Assembly: GCA_025738555.1 (NCBI GenBank)
Contig: JAOVFP010000002.1
Coordinates: forward strand, 4,154,001-4,218,000
Source of the DNA: Cyathus striatus
Taxonomy: Eukaryota > Basidiomycota > Agaricomycetes > Agaricales > Nidulariaceae
DNA length: 64,000 nt
Reading direction: 5' to 3'
The translations under genes were made by a program, and so were the position numbers. Shown piece by piece: positions 37,419 through 49,600 of this stretch (position 1 is the stretch's first letter; each line of letters starts with the position of its first letter). The notes under the pieces are model-generated. The model was given only the letters and a program-made list of their open reading frames with translations. It made no database searches and had not been told where the DNA came from.

Positions 37419-37680
37419 ACCCTCCCTTTTCCGCAGCTCGTCAATTTGTAGCCACTACTTTCCTATTCTTACTCTTTTTTTAGCCATCTATTTTCTCTCT
37501 CACTACTCTTACTATCTCTCTTGAATCATGTCCTTTCGATAGAATCTCTTTAATTCTGTTTACACTACACTTACCTTTCTCTTTGTGTCGGCTCTCATCG
37601 TTATGTGTGCAATATAGCTGTTTTAGCGGTGTCGAGGTACATCACGTAGTTGATGGATGCTGCCTCTCCACTTGCTGCTC

Positions 37681-37935
37681 CTACTCTTTGTGCGAGAGTG
37701 TTTTTTGATTGGCGCTTGAACGAGTGCTGAGCAAATTTGAAAAAGCTTGCGGTTCTGGAACACCGTAGATGACCCATTCAATGGGTGACTCTCCACAATG
37801 TCTGGAATGGTTTCCAGAGCCAGATTTCAATTCAGACTCGTTAAGCCGAGATGCTGTTGCTAAGGTACATGAATAAGCGAAACTTTCATACTCAGCAAGA
37901 CGAAGCCACCCGGTTCCAAACTTTGTTGTAGACAT
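37681..37935 (-). CDS. Hypothetical ORF in the repeat island (84 aa)
   Basis: An ATG-initiated ORF, MSTTKFGTGWLRLAEYESF, ending in a polar tail. I recognise no domain. It contains protein-like segments (PIEWVIYGVPEPQAFSNLL) but sits among decayed repeats with no obvious neighbouring exons. It may be the remnant of a larger gene, a first exon, or chance. Confidence 0.25.
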   Translation of the reverse strand: MSTTKFGTGWLRLAEYESFAYSCTLATASRLNESELKSGSGNHSRHCGESPIEWVIYGVPEPQAFSNLLSTRSSANQKTLSHKE

Positions 37936-39248
37936 CGCATTTTTGCCTCTCAGACAACTTTCAACTCAGTTTTATTGTCCGCGGCGGCTTGGAAACACTT
38001 TTTTTTTCCCCCATCCACTTTCAGACACGTTCTAGGAGTGCTCTCAGACAATTTTCACCTCAATTTTACTGTCTGCAGCAGCTTCTTTCCAGATGTGTTG
38101 TGGTTTATCAGACCACATTATTAAAATCCACTCTTCGGAGTTTTCCGTCAGGATCATGTCTGCAACAGTGTCTGAAATTTTAGACCGTTATGGAGAGTCA
38201 TCCAATAAACTTTCAATAATACACCTCAGGTAGCGGGCCTTGCTGCTAGTTGGCCTTATTGATTTATTTTATGTATTACAGTCATCAACCACCTAATGAG
38301 GCACCACCTTGTCACGTGACACATCTAGATTATCTGCGCTCTCCCACCTCCAAATCAACACCAATTTCCACAGAACTTTTTGTAAATCACAGCTATATAT
38401 GTAGTTAAGATTTAGGAATATTATAATCTTGCACATTACTGTAAACTTATATAAATAACATTCACTAAACTTGATAGGTTTGTCAGAATTTGAGACTTTC
38501 AAAAATTGAATGACATAGAACTGTGTATAGACAAGAGTATTTCACATAGAAGCAGCTGTTTTAAGCATAAGCCTGCCAGTCAGATATATTGTACATGAGA
38601 TTTATGGATATCTATGTGCTGATGCTCAGTAACAAGGATCAGGGTGCAGCATAGATTCTATGCTATTAGAGTGGATAATACACAGCTGTTCCACTGCTTC
38701 ACACCAGCCATTTTCTCACTGTTCTTTTCACTTTTACAGATAATACAAAATAGATCTACATTACTAAAGGTAGTAGAGGAGAGGATATTTGTAGAAGAGT
38801 AGACATGATGTACTTAGTTACTCCTTATCTTGCAGAGTGCAAAGCCAAATGGGAAGGGTACATACACAATTGCTGGGGATTTTGAGCAGGTATTCTTACA
38901 GTCAAGTGGTAATGTATTAAACTCAGTATTGACAGTATTATTGCGAGAGAAAATCAAGAGCAAATGGTAGACTAGCAGTGTCCCAACAGTGATAACAGTT
39001 AAGCCAAGAGTGGGCTGTCACGCCACATGGTGATGGCTGATTTCTGGCCACCTCAACCTTTTCGAGAATTTCACCTACCTCCCTCCACTCAAATTTTTCA
39101 AAAATTTACTATGTTATATATGTGGTATTCCTTTAATCAACTGTGCAAATTTTAAATTTATTTCGTATATATCTGATGACGGAGATCGATTTTTTATTTT
39201 TGATGTCACATGTCCCAGTTGATGACTGTACTTAGTAGTAAATTATTA
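37936..39248. other. AT-rich non-coding stretch with a degenerate 40-bp duplication
   Basis: A 1.3-kb region without credible coding sequence. It holds the second copy and most of the first copy of the duplication listed at 37951-38084. The rest (38200-39240) is AT-rich with scattered short ORFs only. Confidence 0.5.
37951..38084 (+). repeat. Degenerate direct repeat, two 40-bp copies
   Basis: Copy 1 (37951-37990) and copy 2 (38045-38084) both begin CAGACAA and end GCTT. They differ at seven sites. Three of these convert CCGCGGCGG in copy 1 into CTGCAGCAG in copy 2, i.e. CpG transitions. Confidence 0.6.
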
Positions 39249-39271
39249 CTTACAGCTGATTCCAAAATCCT

Positions 39272-39838
39272 TAGTCCGGAAGCCGAACCGTCTAAGACGA
39301 GAACACGCTGGCATCACATGACTGGCGTGGGGTATCTCGTCGATAGACGGTCCGGTTAAACTCGTTGACATTTTAGTATATCGTTCCTTACACTGTCCCA
39401 CCTCTGTCCCCCACTGTGGGACCTGACTGGGACGTCAAAACATTTAAGGACTCATAAGAATGATCTATGTCAGGTTAAAATATTGAAATAGCACGAAAAT
39501 CTGGTAAAATATGTGGGGCAATTATGTAACAGCACACTATAGCAGTGTTGTACAGGTTTCAATTCAGAGCTCGTACATTTCTTCTTTCTCCATTATTATA
39601 CCTAACAATTTCTCTGAAATATATACAGGAACTAATAATGTATGTACGTTGAAAAATAATTTGGTATATTGTACAAGAGGGAGGGAGGAACATTTGCAGA
39701 AGGCAAAGTGTAAGGAACGCTACACCAAAACCTTAACGAGTTTTACCAGTCTGCCTATCAATGAGATAGGCCACGCGTCCTCACATGACAAAAAGCGTGA
39801 TCTCGTTCCCAGGATAGGCAGACTGGCCCTCCGGTCTA
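39272..39838. mobile_element. Mutator-like non-autonomous element nested in a TIR
   Basis: 567 bp starting TAGTCCGGAAGCCGAACC and ending CTCCGGTCTA, with imperfect TIRs of about 125 bp (both reach AAACTCGT...CGTTCCTTACAC). It is flanked by the exact 9-bp repeat CAAAATCCT (39263-39271, 39839-39847). The host TIR's other copy at 40737-40765 has this site once, confirming the duplication. The first 14 bases differ from the 26912 element at only one position. Confidence 0.8.
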
Positions 39839-39943
39839 CAAAATCCTAGGCCGTTTTCAAAAATACACACATGTTCCATGTGCTGAAAATTTTCCAAATG
39901 TGGTACCTGAGCCCCACCTTGCCCCCCCGGGCTCCAACGATGC

Positions 39944-40403
39944 TATGGTGCAGATCGCTTAGTCACCACTAGTTTTGTACAGCGGCAAAATTGGGCCACG
40001 AAATTTTTTGAAATTTTTGGGCCAATTTTGTTCATCTTTTTGAAGGTTTAAGAGTATATTATATCTGTATGATATTGATACTTCATCAAAAGAGTAGATT
40101 GTAAGGTGAAATGTAGTGCTTTCATAGCTTCCTTCACAAATTTGAAGCATAGGAGTGATGACTAACTATGTCTATTTATAGTAATTACCTTCCTGATATG
40201 GTAATTCGGCAAAATCTGAAATGTGTGAAAAATATAACTCGCTCAGTTTTGGGAATTTTGACAAATTGTTTAGTAGAATTATTCAGTTCATCAAAACAAG
40301 CATTTTTACAAGAGGAATAAGAAAATGGGGTTATTTTGCGTGAGAAATATCAAGTGACTTTTCCTTGTACAAAAGTTGTGGTGACTAAGTGATTCGCACC
40401 ATA
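39944..40403. repeat. 460-bp inverted-repeat unit inside the outer TIR element
   Basis: Both ends read TATGGTGC, then GATC/AATC and CTTAGTCACCAC, as inverted repeats of about 38 bp with roughly 85% identity by eye. The interior is AT-rich and non-coding. The target duplication is unclear, so this may be a third nested MITE or an internal structure of the outer element. Confidence 0.5.
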
Positions 40404-40765
40404 CATGCCCCTTCCTTGCTGTGTGCTCCTCTCCTCACCATGAACACCAGACATGCCATACCGCTACATACATCGATTGAGCTCGAATTGTGAATATAAG
40501 GTGTACTTACACTCATCCTCAGTGTCCATGACTTATAGTGCTCTCGACGGAAGGGTAGGTGGGATTTGTATATTACATTTTCGTCATTATTGGAGGCGGC
40601 GTGCTCAGCACTCAGTGGGGGCTCAGAGAATTGAAGTCCGGACTATGGTAGCTAGTACCGTCCGTGGAGCACTTAACCAAATATGTAACATGATGTCATT
40701 TTAGCACGTGAAGCTACATGCTAGAATTTTTAGAAACGGCCTAGGATTTTGGAATCAGCTGTAAG

Positions 40766-41070
40766 TAGTACAGTTTAAATAACTTACATACGGATTTAAC
40801 GGCGTTAGCCAAACTTGAGCTCGAACGTTGCGAGCGACTGGTTTGGAGTGTACGAATGTTGAAACGTTGACAATTGAATGAATCTAAATATGATTGAATC
40901 AAGCTCACTCTCTGACTCTCCTTGACCCAGTCATTTTGAATCGATTATCACACTACCACACGCCTGCATGGCCATGAATGATTGGCATCTGCACGATGAT
41001 AACCATAACTACTCAGAATCTTACATGAAATCCGATAAACTATAACTAAGTATATGTACACATAATCCAA
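40766..41070. other. Spacer between TE island and TCTP gene
   Basis: About 305 bp, the 3' flank of the TCTP gene. No gene or repeat recognised. Confidence 0.5.
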
Positions 41071-41895
41071 TCAGAGTTTGACCTGCTTGGTACCATCCTT
41101 CCAGAATGTGATGTAGGCTGTAATTATTTTGATCAGTACGATACTTGGTTCCGATTGCAACGATAACATACGAGTGATTCCGTCCTCCTAAAAAGTCATG
41201 AGAATAAGAACATAAACATCGAACACTAAACACATACCCGGTAATTCAAGAGAGCAACCATTCCGTCAGGATTCATTCCCTCACCAGTGTACTAGTTTTA
41301 CAGAGACATCAGAAGAAGCATGCAAAAACATGATAGGACTTACAAATTCGAAGTCTTTAAAGTTAGCCACAATTTTTTTGGCGAAAGCTGCAGCACCCTT
41401 TTCGAAAGCTTCAACACGATCGGGATTTGTTTCAGCAAGTCGTGACTTGATAGCTTTCATGTATCCCTGTAGAAATTAGTTAAGCATGATCATAAGCACG
41501 CTGAACGACAACTGTTACTTTGAGGTAGGTAAGGTAGCTCTTTTTGTCGAAGACAGTCGACTGGAGGCGGAATGAATGGACGACGTTGTTGACCTGTACA
41601 GTGCCATCCTCAGTAGTATCTTCTTGCTCCTCGGCGGAAGGGTTGGCACCTGAAATGTATTGTGAGCGATATCCTCAAGAATAAAATTGGACCCTGAGTA
41701 CCAATGTCAATATCGGCACCCTGTTTAATGGTGGTTAGCTGACAATCTACTTCATATACGATGCCATCGACTTCCTTGCTGATGTAATGAGATATAGGTC
41801 AGGCGGATGCAAGAGTCACCAGGAAGAAGGACATACACTGGGAAAGCATCGGAGAAGAGCTCATCTCCCGTAATGATATCCTCGTACAACAGCAT
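41071..41895 (-). CDS. TCTP: Translationally controlled tumour protein homologue
   Basis: A small conserved, abundant cytosolic protein (yeast Tma19) associated with ribosomes, growth and stress. It starts MLLYEDIITGDELFSDAFPV, the family N-terminus. Next come VDGIVYEVDCQLTTIKQGADIDIG, the flexible loop ANPSAEEQED, VNNVVHSFRLQSTVFDKKSYL and TYLKGYMKAIKSRL (TCTP signature 2). The last exons give FYTGEGMNPDGMVALLNYR and EDGITPYITFWKDGTKQVKL. There are about six introns. The final one (donor GTATGTTATC, acceptor ATTACAG) must be spliced to give the canonical C-terminus. Divergent from UTP15. Confidence 0.95.
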
Positions 41896-42151
41896 GGCGG
41901 GGAAGAGAAATTCTAGAGGTAAGGTGATGAAAAGAGAAGAAGGATAAAATAAAAGTTGATCTGCAACGATCGTTTTATAGATTGATCTTATCAAATGGTC
42001 ACGTGTGACTTTCGAAACATAATTTTTGCAGCAGCAACTTCAAGAATCGAGTACGGTATTCACTTCATGCTGTTACTGTTAGTTCTCCATCTGGCCACCA
42101 ACTGGCAATAGCACCACCCTCCAATTCATCGTCTGACGCTTGTATTTCGCC

Positions 42152-43920
42152 ATGGACTACCAACCTGTCGTCCTCAAGTCCCATCCCCGCCTCTCGTCGT
42201 CTAAGCACTTTCCGGAGTCGAGATACTGGCGACAGTTTAAGCACCCTGTCTTTATCAAGGAATATGCTCCAATAACCTCAGTTCATTTCTCGCCTTCTAA
42301 ACCTCATCGCTATGTCGTCACTGCTGCTACACGCCTGCAAATATATGCACCACGCACTCAAAAAATAACAAAAACCATCTCGAGGTTTAAGGATATTGCA
42401 AGGAGCGGGAATATACGCGAGGATGGTAAACTAGTTGTTGCTGGTGATGATACTGGGCTTGTTCAGGTATATTGCTTGTTTATTTCCTCCCTACTATTCA
42501 TCCCTTTTGATTTCCGGCTGCGTCTTTAGGTGTTCGATGTCAACTCGCGTGCGATCCTTCGGACCTTGGATTCTCATAAGCAACCTGTACATGTAACAAG
42601 GTTTTCATCTCTTATGCCAACGCAGGTCCTATCCTGCTCCGATGACACCACTGTAAAACTGTGGGATGTGCCTTCCCAGGTCCCTATTTCTACTTTCACA
42701 GACCACACGGATTATGTTCGCTCAGGGCACGTGCTATCATCAAATCCCAACCTTATTATCACTGGTTCATATGATTCCACTGTCCGTCTGTTCGATGCAA
42801 GAAGTGGCAGTTGCGAAATGTATATGGGTGGTTCGCTTGCCGGAAACGCCAAAGTTCCCGTTGAGCAAGTATTGATGTTCCCATCTGGTACTGCTGCGGT
42901 ATCTAGTGCCGGACCGATACTTCGTATCTGGGATATTGTTGCGGGAGGGAAATGCATACGTGCTCTGTCTAATCATCAAAAGACAATAACTTCGTTAACG
43001 TTCAATGCTTCCTCTAGTCGCCTTCTGACAGGCAGCTTGGATCAAATGGTTAAGGTTTATGATGTTAGCACCTACAACGTACTTCATACTATGCGATATC
43101 CAGCTCCATTACTATGTCTCGCTATGTCGGTGCGTGGGTTCGACGACAAATTCCATTTTAATCTAATATATGAGTAGCCAGATGAGACTCATATAGTAGG
43201 AGGAATGTCGGATGGAACCTTATCTGTTCGCCGACGTCAAGTAAAACCAACCTCCGAGATGACATCCGACACTTTGCAGGCTAATTCTCTGGAGTCTTTT
43301 ATTGGATCTCGCATAGGCCAGGGTTCTCTAAAACCGAAAAGGATAGGAAATGCGATCGGGGATGTTGAGGAACTGCGGATCGAGAGTAGGAGAAATAAAA
43401 GGCTAAGGGAATATGATAGATACCTGAAAAACTTCAAGTATTCAGCTGCATTGGATTCTGTATTGAAGAAGGTAGCGTTCTCACTTCATTGACAACAAAT
43501 AGCTTTTAAATTATTTCCAGCAAGTGCCTCCGACCACCACATTTTCATTAATACAGGAACTTATACATCGGCAGGGTTTGAGGACTGCGCTAGGGGGTCG
43601 CGATGATGTTCTTCTCGAGCCGGTTCTTCGATTCCTGCTGAAGTACATTGCGGACCCCCGCTTTGGGGAAATAGCATGCGATGTAGCTTCTATCGTCATT
43701 GGTATTTATGTGTTGCCGTGTATATGTATCAACTTCTCACTCAAATCATATAACAGAGATGTATCGACCCGTAATAGGACAAGCGCCGCTCATCGATTCT
43801 CTATTTCTGCAACTACGGAAAAAAGTTGCGGCTGAACTTAAATTTCAAAAGGAGCTCTTAAATGCTAAGGGGGCGCTTAACATGATACTTGCTTCAGCCT
43901 TACCTTCTGTAACATTGTAA
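42152..43920 (+). CDS. UTP15: U3 snoRNP protein UTP15, small-subunit processome
   Basis: A nucleolar WD40 protein of the t-UTP/UtpA subcomplex needed for pre-rRNA transcription and 18S processing. It starts MDYQPVVLKSHPRLSSSK, followed by YWRQFKHPVFIKEYAPITSV, as in the family. The beta-propeller has repeats such as VLSCSDDTTVKLWDVPSQ, LIITGSYDSTVRLFDARSG and LLTGSLDQMVKVYDVST. A UTP15 C-terminal helical domain follows (KRLREYDRYLKNFKYSAALD, LRTALGGRDDVLLEPVLRFL, MYRPVIGQAPLIDSLFLQL). There are five exons with introns near 42466-42529, 43130-43180, 43468-43520 and 43702-43757. It ends in ...MILASALPS. Convergent with CTNNBL1, with only about 60 bp between stops. Confidence 0.93.
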
Positions 43921-43979
43921 ATAGGATATGTAGCTCATATCCTTGTGAGACTACGGGAAAGCAAGGTATATTACATTAG

Positions 43980-46372
43980 CTAGGCCGTGGGAGGTAAATC
44001 CAGCGCAGAAATAAGACTACCCAAAATCTCTTTTTGCGATGAGCCTTCGATATCTTCTGTACCGTCTCCGACGTTATTGTAATAGAGCTTTAGTGTATCG
44101 ACGATATCCAGAAGGCCCTGATTTTTTCTGTTAAGCATTTGCAAGACATGGAAACGTATCTAGAAAACGTGGTTAGCATCAGATATAATACATTTAGCAA
44201 TATAATTACGCCATCATCCTCCATAATAATCCAGGCCAAAATATAATCCACCATCTGCAGAGTGAATAAGCCTCCATCCAAACGCTTCAGATAGCGCGAG
44301 TCGGCGTCGTCATCATCGTCTGCCATGTCCTTATTTTGCGTCTTCAACGAAAAGTTAAAAATATATACATATAAAGCGTGTAGTTGTTTTAATCGTACCA
44401 TCTCACTTTTAATCTGAATATCCGTAGTTTTTAATCTCAATCGAGCGCTTTCTCTGATATCCAGTAATTTGTCTACTTTTTCAAAGTTCGCTTCAACGAA
44501 TTTCGCCAGTAAACGAATACGAGCGGGAGAATCTGAAGATAAATTAGAGAATAATGAAGCAATAATCCCGAGAATATGTGATATATCTTCAGAGCCTGAA
44601 GTCGAGGTGTTGTTTTTCTGTTTTTTAGAAGGCTGAAATTGTTACGTAAGCTCGAAGCAAGTTATGGAGAAAGATATTGAATACCTTCCCCATAAAAGTC
44701 GAAAACAATGTTTTAAGTCCGAGTGCTTCTACAAAAGCTTCACAGGTTGCAGAGCCAGATGGTCCAGACATCGCATAATCAAGAGTTTTAATAGATCGTG
44801 ATTTGGACTGCATCTTTTCTCTGTAGCAAGGATGTAAGCAGAAAAATATAACGTTGAGACTGAACCCGCACTTCATTAATAAGACCATGAGGTCTGTCCC
44901 TTCTGCATCTAGGAATAATTGTTTGATAGATGCTTCACTTAATGAAGAACATAACGAATCAAAAATATTCTCCATGAATTCTGATTCGTCCGCATCGATA
45001 GGATCTTTCCGACGATATTGCTACATAAATAGATAAGAACGCGAGGAGATCAATGTCGGGCTATTTACTTACTGAAATGACTTTCAGCAAGACTTCCACG
45101 CCATCTTGCTTTCCGAATTCAATGCGATTTTCGGCGTTATTTTGAAGAAGAATAGAGAGAAGCTCTGCTGCATAACTACGATTCTCGTCGTGGTCTTTCG
45201 AAGACACTCGTTGCAAAATCCATGACAGAAACTTCGTCTGCTTAACCAACTGCGCCGACAAATCTGGATTGAACGCAAGAATATTTTCAAATATACCTGC
45301 AAATAAAGTCATTACAGAGAGTGATATTGATAGACAATCCACGTACCCAGTACATGAAACACTCCTTGTCTATCAGAATCCTCAGCCTCATTCATCCGAC
45401 CTAGATTGTCCACCAATAGTTCAAGGATAGAGTTCTCAAGCTACAAACGTTGTAAGCATAGTATATATATGGAATGTAATACATACAAATCCTTCTATCA
45501 AAACCTTTAATGCATCATCAGCATCTTCACGATCTTCTTCATCAACGTCATTTCCTACGTCTTCGTCAGTTAGCTCATGTATTAGTTCTACAACGTCAAT
45601 GACAATGTCAACGTTTTCGTGTGTGAGTAAGCCTATCAGTAATGTCACTGTCCCGGATCGCACAATCTCTGGATAAGCAAGCGTGGGGACTTGTGATAGT
45701 GGGAGAAGCGACTTAATGACACTGTCAAGATCAGCCTCTGAATCAATGAATCTAATTAGGAAAACTCGTTAGTGTGCTATTCAGTTTAGGAGACAAGAAG
45801 AGGTACCTCGTAGGCTCATTTGGATACTTCGACCTTTGGTCCGTGTTCTTGTTCACGGCGCGTTCAAACCGCAGCAACATTTGACGGGCAGTAGTAATTG
45901 ATAGTTCCTCTGGCTGAACAAACTGAACAAGTTTTATAAGCATGTGACTCTTCAACGTACCTCGTCCTGTGTGCTTTCGCCGACTGCACGATCGAATATA
46001 TTCAAAATCTCCTTTTGTTCAGATGTTAGACCACCTCCATAAAAACGGCCTTCGTCGTCCTCTTCAGCAAAGTAATCCGCATCTCCACCAGGCGCAAAGT
46101 CGCCCCGTGTACTATCTTGATCATCTACTTCTTCCACTGTGGCGACGCGAGCCTTTCCGTTCGATGAGCCTTCGGAAGACAATGGCCCAGAGTAAGAAAC
46201 GTCAGAATTTTCGTCAATGCGCATCTTTTTCAGCATCTCAGGCGTTGGGTTGTCGGAAAATTTACGTTTTGTGCCCCCTATAGGGAGCTTTGGAACCTAG
46301 CAATCTTTGGTTAGACGGAAATGCTCATGCATAAGGCATAGGACTTGCTTTGAAGAGTTTGTCAATATCCAT
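43980..46372 (-). CDS. CTNNBL1: Beta-catenin-like protein 1 (CTNNBL1) homologue
   Basis: A nuclear armadillo-like helical-repeat protein linked to the Prp19/CDC5L spliceosomal complex. The N-terminus MDIDKLFKVPKLPIGGTKRK has the family start and an NLS. An acidic linker follows, then GLTSEQKEILNIFDRA. The ARM-like core includes IVRSGTVTLLIGLLTHENVDI, VVELIHELTDEDV and ENSILELLVDNLGRMNE. Further on are YAAELLSILLQNNAENRIEFG and LDGGLFTLQMVDYILAWI. It ends LISALDLPPTA. About ten short introns. It shares a 288-bp divergent promoter region with TRA1. Confidence 0.93.
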
Positions 46373-46660
46373 GACACAAGTTAGATAGAATTCAACTTCA
46401 ACGGTCTAAGGTAGAGTTAGTTGAGGATGGCCTGCAGAAGTGATATAGTATATATCTGGCCAGAGTTTCACGCCAAAGGAATACAGCGATGTGTTAATTG
46501 CATTTACATAACGAAAGTATGCAAGTTCACAGCCGGCTTGTATGTGCGTGCTTGTCAATGTAAGTATGAGTCACGTGATTTAACAATGCTTTACGCAAGG
46601 GCCAGTAAATTCAGGCGGAACGTTAACCACCCATTCATGCGCAAGTAAGTGAGACTGAGT

Positions 46661-49600
46661 ATGGCTTCTCTCCCTAATATGGAGCCTACAGTCCATCTTG
46701 CGACTGCTTCAGACATTGAAATACGCGTAGCTCGAATTGCTGATCCAAACATAGGTATAGTTGACCGCTGTGTGCCGGAACCTGTTGAACTCATCTCAGC
46801 ATGTAGACCTAAGGACCAAACATGCTGTTGCATCCGAAATACGCGAAATGCTCGACACCGTTAGAGACACGGAATCTTTACGCGCATTCCCGTGTCTAAT
46901 CCCGGCTGTTGTGGAGATACTGCGTTCTGGAGAGCCGACCATGCAGAAGGACTCCCTGGAATATCAGTTTCGTCGGCTTCTATTGGAAATGCTACACCGA
47001 TTGCCCGTTAATGAGATTGTCCGTTCATATATTCCAAGCATCTTTGCTTGTATGATCCATATCCTGCGGCACGACAATGAAGACAATGGAGCAACGGCCT
47101 GCAAAACTTTGGTGGACCTGATTCGCAGTTATCGTTACCTTAATGAAGACAGTTTGAAGGAGTTCGCGCTAGTGTTTCACGAAGTCTTCCATAACATGCA
47201 AGGTCTCGTAGACCAAGTATTATCAGTGGACTCCGCTATTCTCGATGCCAGTACACTTTTTCCTGCGATGCGCAGCTTCAAGGTTATTGGAGAAATGGGA
47301 ATGGTCATGGTTATAATGTCACAGGTGCAGCGAAATATGGTAACAAATGCCATCCAAGAAACTGTAAATCCAGCATTTGATGTGCTTCGTCTGGAGTCTT
47401 CGGCTCAGAATCAAGCAAGGGAAGATTTTGAAGCAATGGGGGGCATATGGGCTGGAATGGCGCCGTCGATAAAGAACACAGTGGCGTACAGCGAATTCAT
47501 ACACGCTCAAATTAAGGTATGTAGTCTCAATTAAAGCAGACCTTTATTGACCTTCACTCTAGATGCTTTCCTATCTAGCGTATATGATGAGGTTTTCTGG
47601 GGATCACGATAATATTTATGGCGAAACATTAATTTTAAGTGCTTTGCGAATATTGCAAGATTGCCCAGCCAACGGCATCGCTCTTAGAAAGGTAGTCCAT
47701 TTTTCGCTTAAATTATGACAAAAGCTTATCGTGTCCAGGAATTAATGGTGGTCTTTCGGCATTTGTTGGGAACTGCCCACCGCAAAGCTCTTTTCGATCA
47801 CCTCGACAAATTGTTTGATGAGCGAGTATTACTTGGAAATGGGATAAGCAGTAAGGAGACACTACGGTAAGGCAAATGTGAACATTTCAGAGGTCTATGT
47901 TTTGACTGACAGTTGGTAACCATAGAGCGGCAGTCTACAGTGCCATAGCTGATCTAGTTCACCATGTACGAAACGAACTGAGTTCAACGCAGCTATCTCA
48001 TGTTGTGCATGTTTACTCTTGTCTCATGCATAATCCGGCACTTGGAATGAATCTTCATACACTTTTCATTAAGATGATGGTTAATCTTACGGATGCAATC
48101 GCTACTAAAGAGACGCCTCAGGGAGCAATGAAATTACTTGGAGCAATATTCGAAACATGTTTAGAACGATTGGAAGGATTGTGTGCTGTTCAAGACGATG
48201 TGGTTGATCGTTTGGAGCGTGCAAAGAGCAACGAAACATCTCTTGCAGATATTAGCTTTATTGAAAAGGCAAGGCCCATCGGAAGTGCCGTTTATGCAAT
48301 TGAAAAGCCTGAAGAGGTATTACAAGGTTCCGAGTCTTTTGCTAATATGTTATTCTTTGAAACTCACTGTATACCTACAGAATCGCGCATGGTATTTAGA
48401 GCACTTCTTCACGGATTTAGAATGACGCTTGCATCGCTTCGGAAGTGTGATGCGCCTACACCGGATGGAACTCTCATTTTTCGATTTTTTGAGGGTTGTA
48501 TTCGTTGTATGTCACTCTTTGATCCGGATCCTCGTCTTAATGACCAGAACGATGTCATCGATTGGTTTGGACATGCTCTTCTTGAAATCAATCTTCATGT
48601 CTTCCAAGAAGTGTGGACACATAAGATGGAGTTCTTCTTCGAACATGCTCGTAAAAGAATGATATTGCTGAATATTTGTCAGTTCCTATTTAGTCGAGAA
48701 GCGACGAGCCCAACTCTACTTGCCATAGTACTACGTTTCCTTGTGGATCGACTTCCTCTTCTTGGTGAATATGATGATATGACTGCTGCGGCAACTATTC
48801 GGTTATACAAGATGTCATTTGGCGCCGTAGCAGCTCATTCTGCAAGTAACGAAGCAATATTGGCATCGCATATGGGCAAGCTGTTACTTGATTGCTTTCC
48901 GCTTGCAGCAAAGGCTACACGTCCAACCAACTACTTTCACCTGTTGCGAGCTCTTTTCCGAGCTATAGGAGGCGGCGGGGGTCGATTTACCCTCCTGTAT
49001 GATGCTGTACTACCCACACTTCCGGAAATGTTAGAAAGTATGAACCGTCATATTGCAATCTCGGATGGGCAAGCAAAGGACATGATAGTGGAATTATGTT
49101 TGACTGTTCCGCTTCGGCTCACACATTTACTCCCACATCTTTCATATTTAATGCGACCTCTTGCTTTGGCATTGCGTGGTGGGCCTGAACTTGTTTCACA
49201 GGGTTTACGGACTTTGGAACTTTGTATTGATAACTTAACGCCCGACTTTCTGGATCCCACATTGGGCACGGTTCTTCGTGAACTGATGGAAGCTCTGTTC
49301 AGCCACCTGAAGCCGCTTCCAGCAAACCACCACCCTGCGCACACCACAATAAGGATCCTTGGGAAGCTAGGCGGACGCAATCGTCGTTTATTAAACAAAG
49401 AGCCAGCGTTAAGTTACCATCATCACTCGGAGCCGCCTAAAATGTCCATTGCTTTCTCTGGTATTATGGAGAAAATTGAACTTGGGCCGGTATCGTCACT
49501 GGCATGTCAAACCCTTATTCGCTCTGCTTCGCCAGATAGGTTACATGCCTATAACTATCTAGAGCTATGTGCATCAATACTTCTTCACGACGTAAGTTTT

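Larger units (their letters stand above)
39249..40765. mobile_element. TIR element with TA target duplication, interrupted by later insertion
   Basis: The ends are inverted repeats beginning CTTACAGCTGATTCCAAAAT and flanked by TA on both sides (39247-39248, 40766-40767). With the internal insertion removed, the left TIR matches the right one over about 32 bp, through CCTAGGCCGTTT. A TA duplication suggests a Tc1/mariner-type MITE-like element of about 940 bp before interruption. It encodes no transposase. It contains the nested element 39272-39838 and the inverted-repeat unit 39944-40403. Confidence 0.7.
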
